From Vicinamibacteria bacterium (GTDB taxonomy: Bacteria; Acidobacteriota; Vicinamibacteria; Vicinamibacterales; UBA2999): a stretch of DNA of 5,434 bases. The number at the start of each line of letters is the position of its first letter. The stretch's first letter is position 1. This document shows, in pieces, positions 1 to 5,434 of the stretch. The notes under the pieces are model-generated. The model had not been told where the DNA came from and did not search any database. It saw nothing but the letters and a program-made list of their open reading frames with translations. Location: NCBI GenBank assembly GCA_025938035.1, contig JAICQE010000219.1:1-5434 (forward strand). Reading direction: 5' to 3'. A program made the position numbers and the translations under genes.

Positions 1-524
1 AGGCGCTGCTCGACGCTTTCACGATTCGCGAACGGAAGGGGCGGTTGTCCGGTTTGAAAGTCGCCATCATCGGCGATCTGCTGCACAGCCGCGTGCTGCG
101 CTCGAACATCCAGCTGCTGACGAAAATGGGTGCCGACGTCTGGGTATCCGGCCCGCCGACGCTGATTCCGGCCGGCATGCGCGATTTCGGCGTCACCGCG
201 ACCGCCAACGTGGACGAAGCGGTTGCCGATGCCGACGTCATCATGCTCCTCCGCATTCAGCTCGAGCGGATGGAAGGGGCCTACTTCCCGTCGCAGCGCG
301 AGTACTTCAACGTGTTCGGGATGACCACGAACCGTCTCCGCCTGGCGCGGCCGGACGTGATCATCATGCATCCGGGTCCGATGAACCGCGGTGTCGAAAT
401 CGCGTCGGAAGTGGCTGACGGACCGTATTCGGTGATCCTCGATCAAGTGGCCAACGGCGTTGCCGTGCGGATGGCCGTGCTGTATCTGCTCGCCGGCGGT
501 GTGGACCATGAAGAAGCTGCTTAA
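1..524 (+). CDS. pyrB: Aspartate carbamoyltransferase catalytic chain, C-terminal part (5' end outside window)
   Basis: Transfers the carbamoyl group of carbamoyl phosphate to L-aspartate, the first committed step of pyrimidine synthesis, in the cytoplasm. The frame is open from the window edge (first whole codon at position 3), giving the last 173 residues of a protein usually near 310. The visible part begins in the hinge ([13 protein letters not shown]) and covers the aspartate-binding domain. Recognisable elements are [14 protein letters not shown] (about residues 22-35), the LRIQLERM aspartate-binding segment (R84, Q86, R89), the [11 protein letters not shown] loop (123-133) and the [14 protein letters not shown]-terminal helix. 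A TTG at 45 is an internal leucine codon, not a start. The stop TAA (522-524) lies inside the start of pyrC, a 17-base overlap suggesting translational coupling. The upstream neighbour is not visible. Ornithine carbamoyltransferase is unlikely given the [10 protein letters not shown] motif and pyr context. Confidence 0.96.
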   Translation, partial: ALLDAFTIRERKGRLSGLKVAIIGDLLHSRVLRSNIQLLTKMGADVWVSGPPTLIPAGMRDFGVTATANVDEAVADADVIMLLRIQLERMEGAYFPSQREYFNVFGMTTNRLRLARPDVIIMHPGPMNRGVEIASEVADGPYSVILDQVANGVAVRMAVLYLLAGGVDHEEAA

Positions 525-1818
525 GGGCGGCCGCGTCGTCGATCCACGTAACGGGATCGACGGAACGTTCGACATCCTGATCGACGGCGAGCGAATCGCG
601 CGCGTCGGCCGTGATCTTCCCGCCGACGGCGCGACCGTGGTCGAGATTCCGCCTGGCCTGGTGGTCTGCCCGGGCCTGATCGACATGCACGTGCATCTGC
701 GCGAGCCGGGGCAGGAGCACAAGGAGACCGTTGCCACCGGCACGGCAGCCGCCGTCGCCGGCGGGTTCACGGCGGTCGCCTGCATGCCCAACACGGCTCC
801 GGTCAACGACAACGCAAACGTGACGACGCTGATTCTGTCGAAGGCTGCTGAAGCGGGTCTCGCGCGTGTCTATCCGATCGGTGCGGTTTCCAAGGGATCG
901 AAGGGCGAACTGCTGGCGGACATCGCCGAACTGCGTCAGGCCGGCTGCGTGGCCATCAGCGACGACGGGCATCCGGTGGCGACGGCATTGCTGATGCGCC
1001 GGGCGCTCGAGTACGCCGGCATGTTCGATCTGCCGCTGATCGAGCATTGCGAGGACCCGACGCTGAAGGGAGACGGTGTCGCCCACGAGGGATTTCACGC
1101 CTCGGTCCTCGGGCTTCGAGGTATACCGGGCGCGGCGGAAGCGCTCGGCGTCGAGCGCGGCGTGCTGCTTGCCGAGCTGACCGGGTCGACGCTGCACATC
1201 GCCCACATGAGCGCCCGCACGTCGATCCGCGCCGTGCGGAAGGGCAAGGAAGCGGGAGTGCGCGTGACGTGCGAAGTCGCACCGCACCATTTCACGCTGA
1301 CCGACGAAGCGCTCGGCGCGCCGATCGCGTACGACACCAACACCAAGATGAACCCGCCGCTGCGCGAAGCCGCTGACCGGGATGCCATGATCGCGGGAAT
1401 CGCCGACGGGACGGTCGATGCCATTGCCACCGATCACGCGCCCCACCATTACGACGAAAAGCAGGTCGAATTCGACCGCGCGCCGTTCGGCATCGTCGGG
1501 CTCGAAACGGCGGTGTCGCTGACCTTCGATCGACTGGTGCACACCGGCCTGGTCCGGCTGCCGCGCGTCGTCGAGCTGCTCTCGTGCAACCCGGCGCAGA
1601 TTCTGAAGCTTCCTGGAGGAACGCTCTCCGCCGGCGCCCAGGCGGACATCACCATTCTGGCGCCGGACCTCAAGGTGCGCGTCGATGCGCGGTCGTTCCG
1701 CTCGCGCTCGAGGAACACGCCGTTCGACGGCTGGAACCTGCGTGGCGGCGTGGCCGCAACCATCGTCGGCGGGCGCACGGTCTTTACCAACGCGGAGGCG
1801 GGGTTGACGAACGTATGA
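508..1818 (+). CDS. pyrC: Dihydroorotase, class I (cytosolic zinc amidohydrolase)
   Basis: Cyclises N-carbamoyl-L-aspartate to dihydroorotate, the third pyrimidine step. The 436-residue length is usual for class I bacterial dihydroorotases (Aquifex/Bacillus type). The metal site looks complete: H61 and H63 in [11 protein letters not shown]153 in ISDDG, H180 in LIEHCED, H233 in HIAHMSA and catalytic D309 in ATDHAPH. Substrate-contact segments CMPNTAP (92-98) and MNPPLR (281-286) are also present. The barrel is flanked by the usual small beta domain, made of residues 1-55 and the C-terminal segment. The ATG at 508 was chosen because [13 protein letters not shown] matches the family's normal N-terminus; the in-frame ATG at 460 would add 16 unrelated residues read from within pyrB. 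The start overlaps pyrB by 17 bases and the stop overlaps the pyrE ATG (ATGA). Allantoinase or hydantoinase is the family alternative, but the motifs and neighbours argue against it. Confidence 0.96.
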   Translation: MKKLLKGGRVVDPRNGIDGTFDILIDGERIARVGRDLPADGATVVEIPPGLVVCPGLIDMHVHLREPGQEHKETVATGTAAAVAGGFTAVACMPNTAPVNDNANVTTLILSKAAEAGLARVYPIGAVSKGSKGELLADIAELRQAGCVAISDDGHPVATALLMRRALEYAGMFDLPLIEHCEDPTLKGDGVAHEGFHASVLGLRGIPGAAEALGVERGVLLAELTGSTLHIAHMSARTSIRAVRKGKEAGVRVTCEVAPHHFTLTDEALGAPIAYDTNTKMNPPLREAADRDAMIAGIADGTVDAIATDHAPHHYDEKQVEFDRAPFGIVGLETAVSLTFDRLVHTGLVRLPRVVELLSCNPAQILKLPGGTLSAGAQADITILAPDLKVRVDARSFRSRSRNTPFDGWNLRGGVAATIVGGRTVFTNAEAGLTNV

Positions 1819-2435
1819 ACCGGCGGGAAGAGATTCGCGAGAAGGCGCTCACCGATCTGCAGCGGCACGAAGTGCTGATGCTCAACGGGCATTTCGATTT
1901 CGGGAACGGATACCACGGTCCGGTTTACCTCAATCCCCATCAGCTGTTCCGCCATCCCTCGACCATCTGGCGGTTTGCGCAGGATCTGCTCGACATTCTG
2001 CCCGCCTCGATCGTCGAAGAGGCGGAAGTCGTGGCCGGACCGGTCATGGGCGGCGCGCTGCTCGCGCACACCATGGCCGGACTGCTCGACAGCCGCCAGC
2101 ACCTGTCGCGCCCGCGCCTGGTGTTTGCGCCGTTCAGCGTCGATGCGGAATGCGGCCAGACGCTGAGCCGCTTTTATCAGGAGCAGGTAAAAGGGCGGAG
2201 GGTCCTGCTCGTGGATGACGTGCGCAACACGGGACAGACCTTTGCACGCTGCGCCGAGCTCGTACGCGGCGGCGGCGGAACGGTCATTGCCACCGCCGAG
2301 ATTTACGATCGCATGGAATCGATCGTCGAGCTCGAGGTGCCGAATTACCCTCTCGCCGAATACAGGGCCCCGGAAAACTACGCGGCCGCTTCGTGCCCGC
2401 TCTGTAAGTCAGGAGTCCCGATCAGCTCGTTTTGA
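1815..2435 (+). CDS. pyrE: Orotate phosphoribosyltransferase-like protein (Thermus-type PyrE, divergent)
   Basis: Expected to join orotate and PRPP to give OMP. The product is 206 residues of type I phosphoribosyltransferase fold. Visible parts are an N-terminal hood with NGHFDFGNGYHGPVYL (24-39), the GPVMGGALLAHTMA segment (75-88, where family members have a GG/AxA pattern), the PRPP loop VLLVDDVRNTGQTF (130-143) and a C-terminal CPLCKSGVP (194-202). That tail is typical of the Thermus-type orotate PRTases and, with the pyr context, supports the call. Oddities: no lysine appears between residues 96 and 125, where the flexible loop normally supplies the catalytic lysine, and the PRPP loop reads VRNTGQT rather than the common VxTTGxS. 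Translation starts in an ATGA overlap with pyrC. A GGAGG at 1794-1798 is about 16 bases upstream, too far for a good ribosome site, so coupling is likely. Another PRTase specificity cannot be excluded. Confidence 0.85.
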   Translation: MNRREEIREKALTDLQRHEVLMLNGHFDFGNGYHGPVYLNPHQLFRHPSTIWRFAQDLLDILPASIVEEAEVVAGPVMGGALLAHTMAGLLDSRQHLSRPRLVFAPFSVDAECGQTLSRFYQEQVKGRRVLLVDDVRNTGQTFARCAELVRGGGGTVIATAEIYDRMESIVELEVPNYPLAEYRAPENYAAASCPLCKSGVPISSF

Positions 2436-2436
2436 G

Positions 2437-2456
2437 GCATTTCGGTAATGCATTTT
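2437..2456 (+). terminator. Weak hairpin plus T-run after pyrE (possible terminator)
   Basis: GCATT (2437-2441) can pair with AATGC (2447-2451) around a TCGGT loop, followed by TTTT (2453-2456). It begins two bases after the pyrE stop, where a terminator would sit. The stem is only 5 bp with two G-C pairs, and its T-run is part of the heptamer repeat, so it may be chance. Confidence 0.22.
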
Positions 2457-2476
2457 GAATTTTGCATTTTGAATTA
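2449..2476. repeat. AT-rich heptamer tandem repeat, four copies (TGMATTT)
   Basis: Four consecutive 7-base units read TGCATTT, TGAATTT, TGCATTT and TGAATTA, so two alternating variants also give a 14-base period. The block fills most of the pyrE to VanZ gap and ends two bases before the GTG start. It is strikingly AT-rich for this GC-rich window and contains no Shine-Dalgarno-like sequence. Short tandem heptamer repeats are a known intergenic class in some bacteria, for example heterocystous cyanobacteria. Any regulatory or initiation role here is unproven. Confidence 0.8.
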
Positions 2477-2478
2477 CG

Positions 2479-3603
2479 GTGTTTTTACCCCTCTGTGCGT
2501 CGTTCCTCATCGTCTTCGGGTCGCCCTACGTCGGAGAGATCCGCGGCGAGATCCAGTCAGCGGCTCCTGAGTATTACCGGTCGATCGTTGTCGCCATCGT
2601 CGCCGCGGCGGTGGTCATCGCGGTCATCTCGGCGGTCGTACAGCTGCGCCGATTCAGAGACTCCACGACGGCAGAAACGTCTGGACAGTTACCAATCCGC
2701 GTTCGCTACGGGCTGATCGCGGCAGCGGTTGCAATCGGCGGAGGGTACGCGCGCGCGGTACGCACCGGCGATCCCGAAGTCGACGTGGTCGAAGCGTTTC
2801 ATTTCGTCGAATACGGTCTCGTCGCCTTTCTGTTCTATCGAGCGTGGCGCAGGCGTCCCGACCTTTCCGGCGTGCTGCTGGCCGCGTGTGCTGGCATTGC
2901 GGTCGGAATCGCTGACGAGTGGGTGCAGTGGCTGGTACCGGGACGCGTCGGAGAAATGCATGACGTGACGCTGAACGCCGTGGCGATCGTCTGCGGACTT
3001 CTGTTCAGCACAGGCGTTCATCCCCCACTGTCGCTGGCGTTCCCACACCGCAGCGGCTCTGGTGTCGCGCTCGGCGCGTCGGTCGCCATACTGGTCATCG
3101 CGGTTGCGGGCTTTGTGGACCGCGTCCACCTTGGCTACGAAGTTCACGATGGTCAGGCAGTCGTCTTTCGATCGCGGTACGATGCACGAGATCTGGCGGC
3201 TGCAGCGATGAACCGCGCCGCACGTTGGGATGCCTCACCACCGCCGCGACGCGGGTTCAGCCGGGAAGACCACTACCTGACCGAGGGTGAGTGGCACGTC
3301 ACACGCCGGAATGATGCAGTCGGCACAGGCGATTGGGACGCTGCCTGGGGGGAAAACGTGATCCTCGAGCGGTTCTACGCACCCGTGCTCGACAGGTTGG
3401 GTCGCTGGTCGATCGAGCAGAAAGCCGCGGTCGAACGGAGCCTTGCAGGGCGCACGCGGGATCCATACGTCAGCGACGCCGTGCCCTATCCGATTTACGT
3501 GGTGCAACGGCCGCGGTTCTGGCTGCTGGCAGGTCTCATCAGCAGCGCCATCGTCTGGTTCTGTGCACGCGCCGGCAGCGCCGCCGCACCGCTTCGAGTG
3601 TGA
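2479..3603 (+). CDS. VanZ-family membrane protein with C-terminal extracytoplasmic-type domain
   Basis: A 374-residue multi-pass membrane protein of unknown physiological role. Likely membrane segments lie near residues 2-17, 36-54, 76-92, 106-121, 130-148, 162-178, 196-213 and 347-363. The VanZ-like core spans about 76-178: HFVEYG (108-113), then DEWVQWLVPGRVGEMHDV (146-163), matching the family's H..EY, DE..Q, PGR and D pattern. Residues about 214-346 form a soluble domain of mixed charge that I do not recognise, closed by a last membrane helix. The GTG start is the most upstream possible, since an in-frame TGA sits at 2470-2472, and the first hydrophobic segment begins at once. There is no visible ribosome site. 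The stop overlaps the next gene's ATG by one base. VanZ itself gives low-level teicoplanin resistance in enterococci, but most homologues have no known link to resistance and nothing here suggests one. Confidence 0.82.
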   Translation: MFLPLCASFLIVFGSPYVGEIRGEIQSAAPEYYRSIVVAIVAAAVVIAVISAVVQLRRFRDSTTAETSGQLPIRVRYGLIAAAVAIGGGYARAVRTGDPEVDVVEAFHFVEYGLVAFLFYRAWRRRPDLSGVLLAACAGIAVGIADEWVQWLVPGRVGEMHDVTLNAVAIVCGLLFSTGVHPPLSLAFPHRSGSGVALGASVAILVIAVAGFVDRVHLGYEVHDGQAVVFRSRYDARDLAAAAMNRAARWDASPPPRRGFSREDHYLTEGEWHVTRRNDAVGTGDWDAAWGENVILERFYAPVLDRLGRWSIEQKAAVERSLAGRTRDPYVSDAVPYPIYVVQRPRFWLLAGLISSAIVWFCARAGSAAAPLRV

Positions 3604-4481
3604 TGAAGCTTCCTGCCAGGCTGCAAACGTCGGACGCACGCGGCCGTCTGGACGATCTGTACCGCACGTTCGATCACGTCAACTCCGCGGCGGATCCGAT
3701 CCATATCGTTCGCCGGTACTCGGAGCCTGACGATCGGGAGATCGTCGGCTTCTGTGCGTCGGCGCTGGCGTTCGGCCGGGTCGCCAGCGTGCTGCAGTCG
3801 ATTGAAAGGCTCCTGGACGCAATGGGTCCCCGTCCCGCGGCGTTCGTCAGGAACTTTGACGCAGGCCGCCATCGCGGTCCCCTGGAGCCGCTCGTCCACC
3901 GGTGGATTCGCGGACGCGACCTCGTTGCGCTGCTGCTGATCCTCCAGCGGATGCTGCGCCAGTCGGGCTCGGTGGAAGCGTTCTTCCTCGTCGGTGACGA
4001 TGCGGCGCAGCCCGACGTCGGCACGGCTCTGAACTCGTTTTCGGAACGAGCGCTCGGGACAGATCTGCGTCCTGCCTATGGCGCCAGGCCGCCGAAACGG
4101 CCGGGCGTCTGCTACTTCTTTCCCCGTCCGTCCGCGGGCAGCGCCTGCAAACGCCTGAACCTGTTTCTGCGGTGGATGGTACGGAAGGACGAGATCGATC
4201 TTGGCGTATGGACGGGGGTCAGCCCGGCGCGGCTCGTCGTTCCGCTCGACACGCACGTCATCAGGCTCGGCCGATGTCTCCGTCTGACCCGTTATGCCTC
4301 ACCAGGCTGGAAAATGGCGGCGGACATCACGGCCGCGCTGCGCGCCCTCGACCCGGCCGATCCTGTCCGCTACGACTTCTCGCTCTGTCACGTCGGGATG
4401 ATGAATGCGTGCGGGTATGGGCGGCGTCAGCGCGACGCCAACTGTCCGTTGCGAGGGCTCTGCGCGCCGCGGCGGGCGTAG
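3603..4481 (+). CDS. TIGR02757 (DUF2400) family protein, HhH-GPD glycosylase-like, with C-terminal cysteine cluster
   Basis: A 292-residue protein of a family with no established function. Family hallmarks run in order: DPIHIVRRY (31-39), DREIVGFCASALAFGRV (44-60), KRLNLFLRWMVRKDEIDLGVW (183-203), VVPLDTHVIRLGRCLRLT (212-229) and DPADPVRYDFSL (250-261). The LDTHV segment resembles the catalytic-aspartate segment of endonuclease III, so D216 would be the equivalent residue. The tail has C262, C270, C281 and C287 (C-x7-C-x10-C-x5-C). The last pair matches the C-x5-C that closes the 4Fe-4S loop of endonuclease III, so a metal cluster is plausible but inferred. No clear helix-hairpin-helix LPGVG motif is seen, which argues against calling it a DNA glycosylase outright. 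The ATG shares one base with the VanZ stop (TGATG), indicating coupled translation. The last 55 bases overlap the convergent glycosyltransferase gene. Confidence 0.9.
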   Translation: MKLPARLQTSDARGRLDDLYRTFDHVNSAADPIHIVRRYSEPDDREIVGFCASALAFGRVASVLQSIERLLDAMGPRPAAFVRNFDAGRHRGPLEPLVHRWIRGRDLVALLLILQRMLRQSGSVEAFFLVGDDAAQPDVGTALNSFSERALGTDLRPAYGARPPKRPGVCYFFPRPSAGSACKRLNLFLRWMVRKDEIDLGVWTGVSPARLVVPLDTHVIRLGRCLRLTRYASPGWKMAADITAALRALDPADPVRYDFSLCHVGMMNACGYGRRQRDANCPLRGLCAPRRA

Positions 4482-5434
4482 ACCGCGGCGGTTTCCTCGA
4501 CCATCCGTTCGACAGTAAACAGGCGGCGCGCGCGATCCAGGGCGGCGTGGCCCATGCGACGGCGGATCGTCTGATCCTTCAGCAACTGAGTGATTCTCCG
4601 TGCCAGCGCCTCTGGTTCACGAGGCGGGACAAGGAAGCCGGTCTCCATATCGTCGACGACTTCAGGCACGCCGCCCACCGCAGTGGCCACCGCAGGTTTT
4701 TCAGCCGCCATGGCGTCGACGAGCGACGTGCACATGCCCTCGTGCGTCGAGCTGAGGGCGAAGACGTCGATGTCCTTGAGCAGTTCGAGCACGTCAGCGC
4801 GAAAGCCGGCCAGGAACACATGGCGCTCGAGGTGAAGATGCTTGATTTGCTTTTCGAGCTGCGGCCGGAGCTCGCCCTCGCCGAGGATGACAAACCTGAC
4901 GTCCGAAACCTGCTTGACGACGATGGCTGCGGCCTCGATCAGCGTGTGGTGGTCCTTCTGGGCGACCAGCGCGCCGATGCTGCCGACGATGGGGGAATGG
5001 GTCGGGAGGAAGAGCGCCGCATGAAGGTTGCCGTGCGGCAGCGCGACGACCCGTTCGACGTCCACGCCTTCGTGCACCACCTCGATCTTCGAGGGTGGAA
5101 TCCGATCCGCGATCAGGCGATCGCGCACTGCCCGGCTGATCGCCAGGAAACAGTCCACCTGGGAATACTTCCAGGCCGAGAAGGAATTGCGGGCAATCGG
5201 GAACTCGATACGGCGAGAGGCGACAAGCATCGGGCGCGGCCGCGGCGCCGCAATCGAGAGCGCCGTCGCGGCCATTGCCACCGCGTTCGGATCGTGGGCG
5301 TGCACGATGTCCGGCCGCAGCTGTTTGAGCACACGCGACAGGCGCCATGCGGCGGCGGGAGCGGGCTCGCCGCGCGACGAGAGCGGCCCCAGATCCAGTC
5401 CAACCGACAGGCGCGGGAAGAGCGCACCGGCGGG
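4427..5434 (-). CDS. GT4-family glycosyltransferase, GT-B fold (5' end outside window)
   Basis: Likely transfers a sugar from an activated donor to a cell-envelope or exopolysaccharide acceptor; the exact substrate cannot be read. The frame is open to the window edge, giving 335 C-terminal residues. A GTG at 5330-5332 (visible residue 35) is not the start, because the 34 upstream codons read as ordinary N-domain sequence leading into RPDIVHAHDPN (40-50). The acceptor domain is followed by the donor domain: VVHEGVDVERV (119-129), VGSIGALVAQKDHHTLIEA (150-168), FVILGEGELRPQLE (181-194), HVFLAGF (205-211), the STHEGMCTSLVDAMA motif (229-243), GGVPEVVDD (254-262) and GFLVPP (266-271). In the usual E-x7-E motif the second acidic residue is aspartate (E232, D240). 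The gene converges on the TIGR02757 gene with a 55-base tail overlap, so it belongs to a separate transcription unit. Confidence 0.93.
   Translation of the reverse strand, partial: PAGALFPRLSVGLDLGPLSSRGEPAPAAAWRLSRVLKQLRPDIVHAHDPNAVAMAATALSIAAPRPRPMLVASRRIEFPIARNSFSAWKYSQVDCFLAISRAVRDRLIADRIPPSKIEVVHEGVDVERVVALPHGNLHAALFLPTHSPIVGSIGALVAQKDHHTLIEAAAIVVKQVSDVRFVILGEGELRPQLEKQIKHLHLERHVFLAGFRADVLELLKDIDVFALSSTHEGMCTSLVDAMAAEKPAVATAVGGVPEVVDDMETGFLVPPREPEALARRITQLLKDQTIRRRMGHAALDRARRLFTVERMVEETAAVYARRGAQSPRNGQLASR
4465..4494 (+). terminator. GC-rich inverted repeat spanning the TIGR02757 stop codon (possible terminator)
   Basis: CGCCGCGG (4465-4472) pairs perfectly with CCGCGGCG (4483-4490) across a 10-base loop that contains the TAG stop, followed by GTTT. 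An 8-bp all-GC stem at the end of the + strand transcript suits a terminator, but the T-run has only three bases. It also lies within the coding region of the opposing glycosyltransferase. GC-rich coding sequence often produces such stems by chance. Confidence 0.3.

Noticed and set aside
460..507. Upstream in-frame ATG for pyrC
   Set aside because: It would add 16 cysteine-rich residues encoded out of frame within conserved pyrB sequence, unlike any dihydroorotase N-terminus. The ATG at 508 fits the family.
364..1542. 392-codon open frame on the - strand opposite pyrB and pyrC
   Set aside because: It is arginine- and histidine-rich with no recognisable domain, and lies opposite well-conserved enzymes. 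This is what GC-rich coding sequence gives on its complement.
1449..2102. 217-codon open frame on the - strand opposite the pyrC/pyrE junction
   Set aside because: No motif or family resemblance is visible, and both + strand genes there are clearly recognisable.
2447..2468. AATGCA...TGCATT inverted repeat as an operator
   Set aside because: The two arms follow automatically from the TGCATTT copies of the heptamer repeat and need no separate explanation.
2479..3603. Reading the VanZ-family gene as a glycopeptide resistance determinant
   Set aside because: There are no vanA/H/X-type neighbours, and VanZ-like cores are widespread in bacteria with no such role.
3495..4256. 253-codon open frame on the - strand opposite the VanZ and TIGR02757 genes
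   Set aside because: The composition is that of a complement shadow, and the + strand carries clear TIGR02757 family motifs over the same stretch.
5330..5332. GTG as the start of the glycosyltransferase
   Set aside because: The frame continues without a stop to the window edge, and the upstream residues read as natural N-domain sequence. The true start is outside the window.
4794..5348. 184-codon frame on the - strand within the glycosyltransferase, in another frame
   Set aside because: It is an arginine/alanine-rich shadow of the GT4 reading frame, which has continuous family motifs.

Overview
This is a GC-rich, gene-dense bacterial window, by eye roughly 60-65% G+C. The + strand carries five tightly packed genes and the right-hand end carries one convergent gene on the - strand. 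The mix fits an Acidobacteriota-like genome, perhaps Vicinamibacteria: a class I pyrC directly after pyrB, a Thermus-type pyrE, a VanZ-family membrane protein with an extra C-terminal domain, and a TIGR02757/DUF2400 protein. That taxonomic call is inference from gene content and style only; no marker gene is present.

Positions 1-2435 hold the end of a de novo pyrimidine operon. The 3' part of pyrB (aspartate carbamoyltransferase) overlaps pyrC (class I dihydroorotase) by 17 bases, and pyrC overlaps pyrE (orotate phosphoribosyltransferase-like) by 4 bases (ATGA). The three products would act in succession: carbamoyl aspartate, then dihydroorotate, then (after a dehydrogenase not seen here) orotate to OMP. 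PyrB and PyrC keep the expected catalytic residues. PyrE keeps the PRPP loop and the family's C-terminal Cys-Pro-Leu-Cys tail, but has no visible lysine where the catalytic loop should be.

Positions 2436-2478 are the only real gap in the window. It holds a weak hairpin and four copies of an AT-rich heptamer (TGMATTT) that run up to the GTG start of the next gene.

Positions 2479-4481 hold a VanZ-family multi-pass membrane protein with a roughly 130-residue C-terminal domain. It is followed, with a one-base overlap, by a TIGR02757-family protein that resembles HhH-GPD DNA glycosylases and ends in a cysteine cluster. Their link to pyrimidine synthesis is positional only.

Positions 4427-5434 (- strand) hold a GT4-type glycosyltransferase whose 5' end lies beyond the window. 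Its 3' end overlaps the TIGR02757 gene tail-to-tail by 55 bases.

I see no RNA genes, mobile elements, CRISPR arrays or phage genes, and no convincing new multi-gene system. The points most worth a second look are the divergent PyrE active site, the cysteine cluster encoded partly inside the antisense overlap, and the heptamer repeat.
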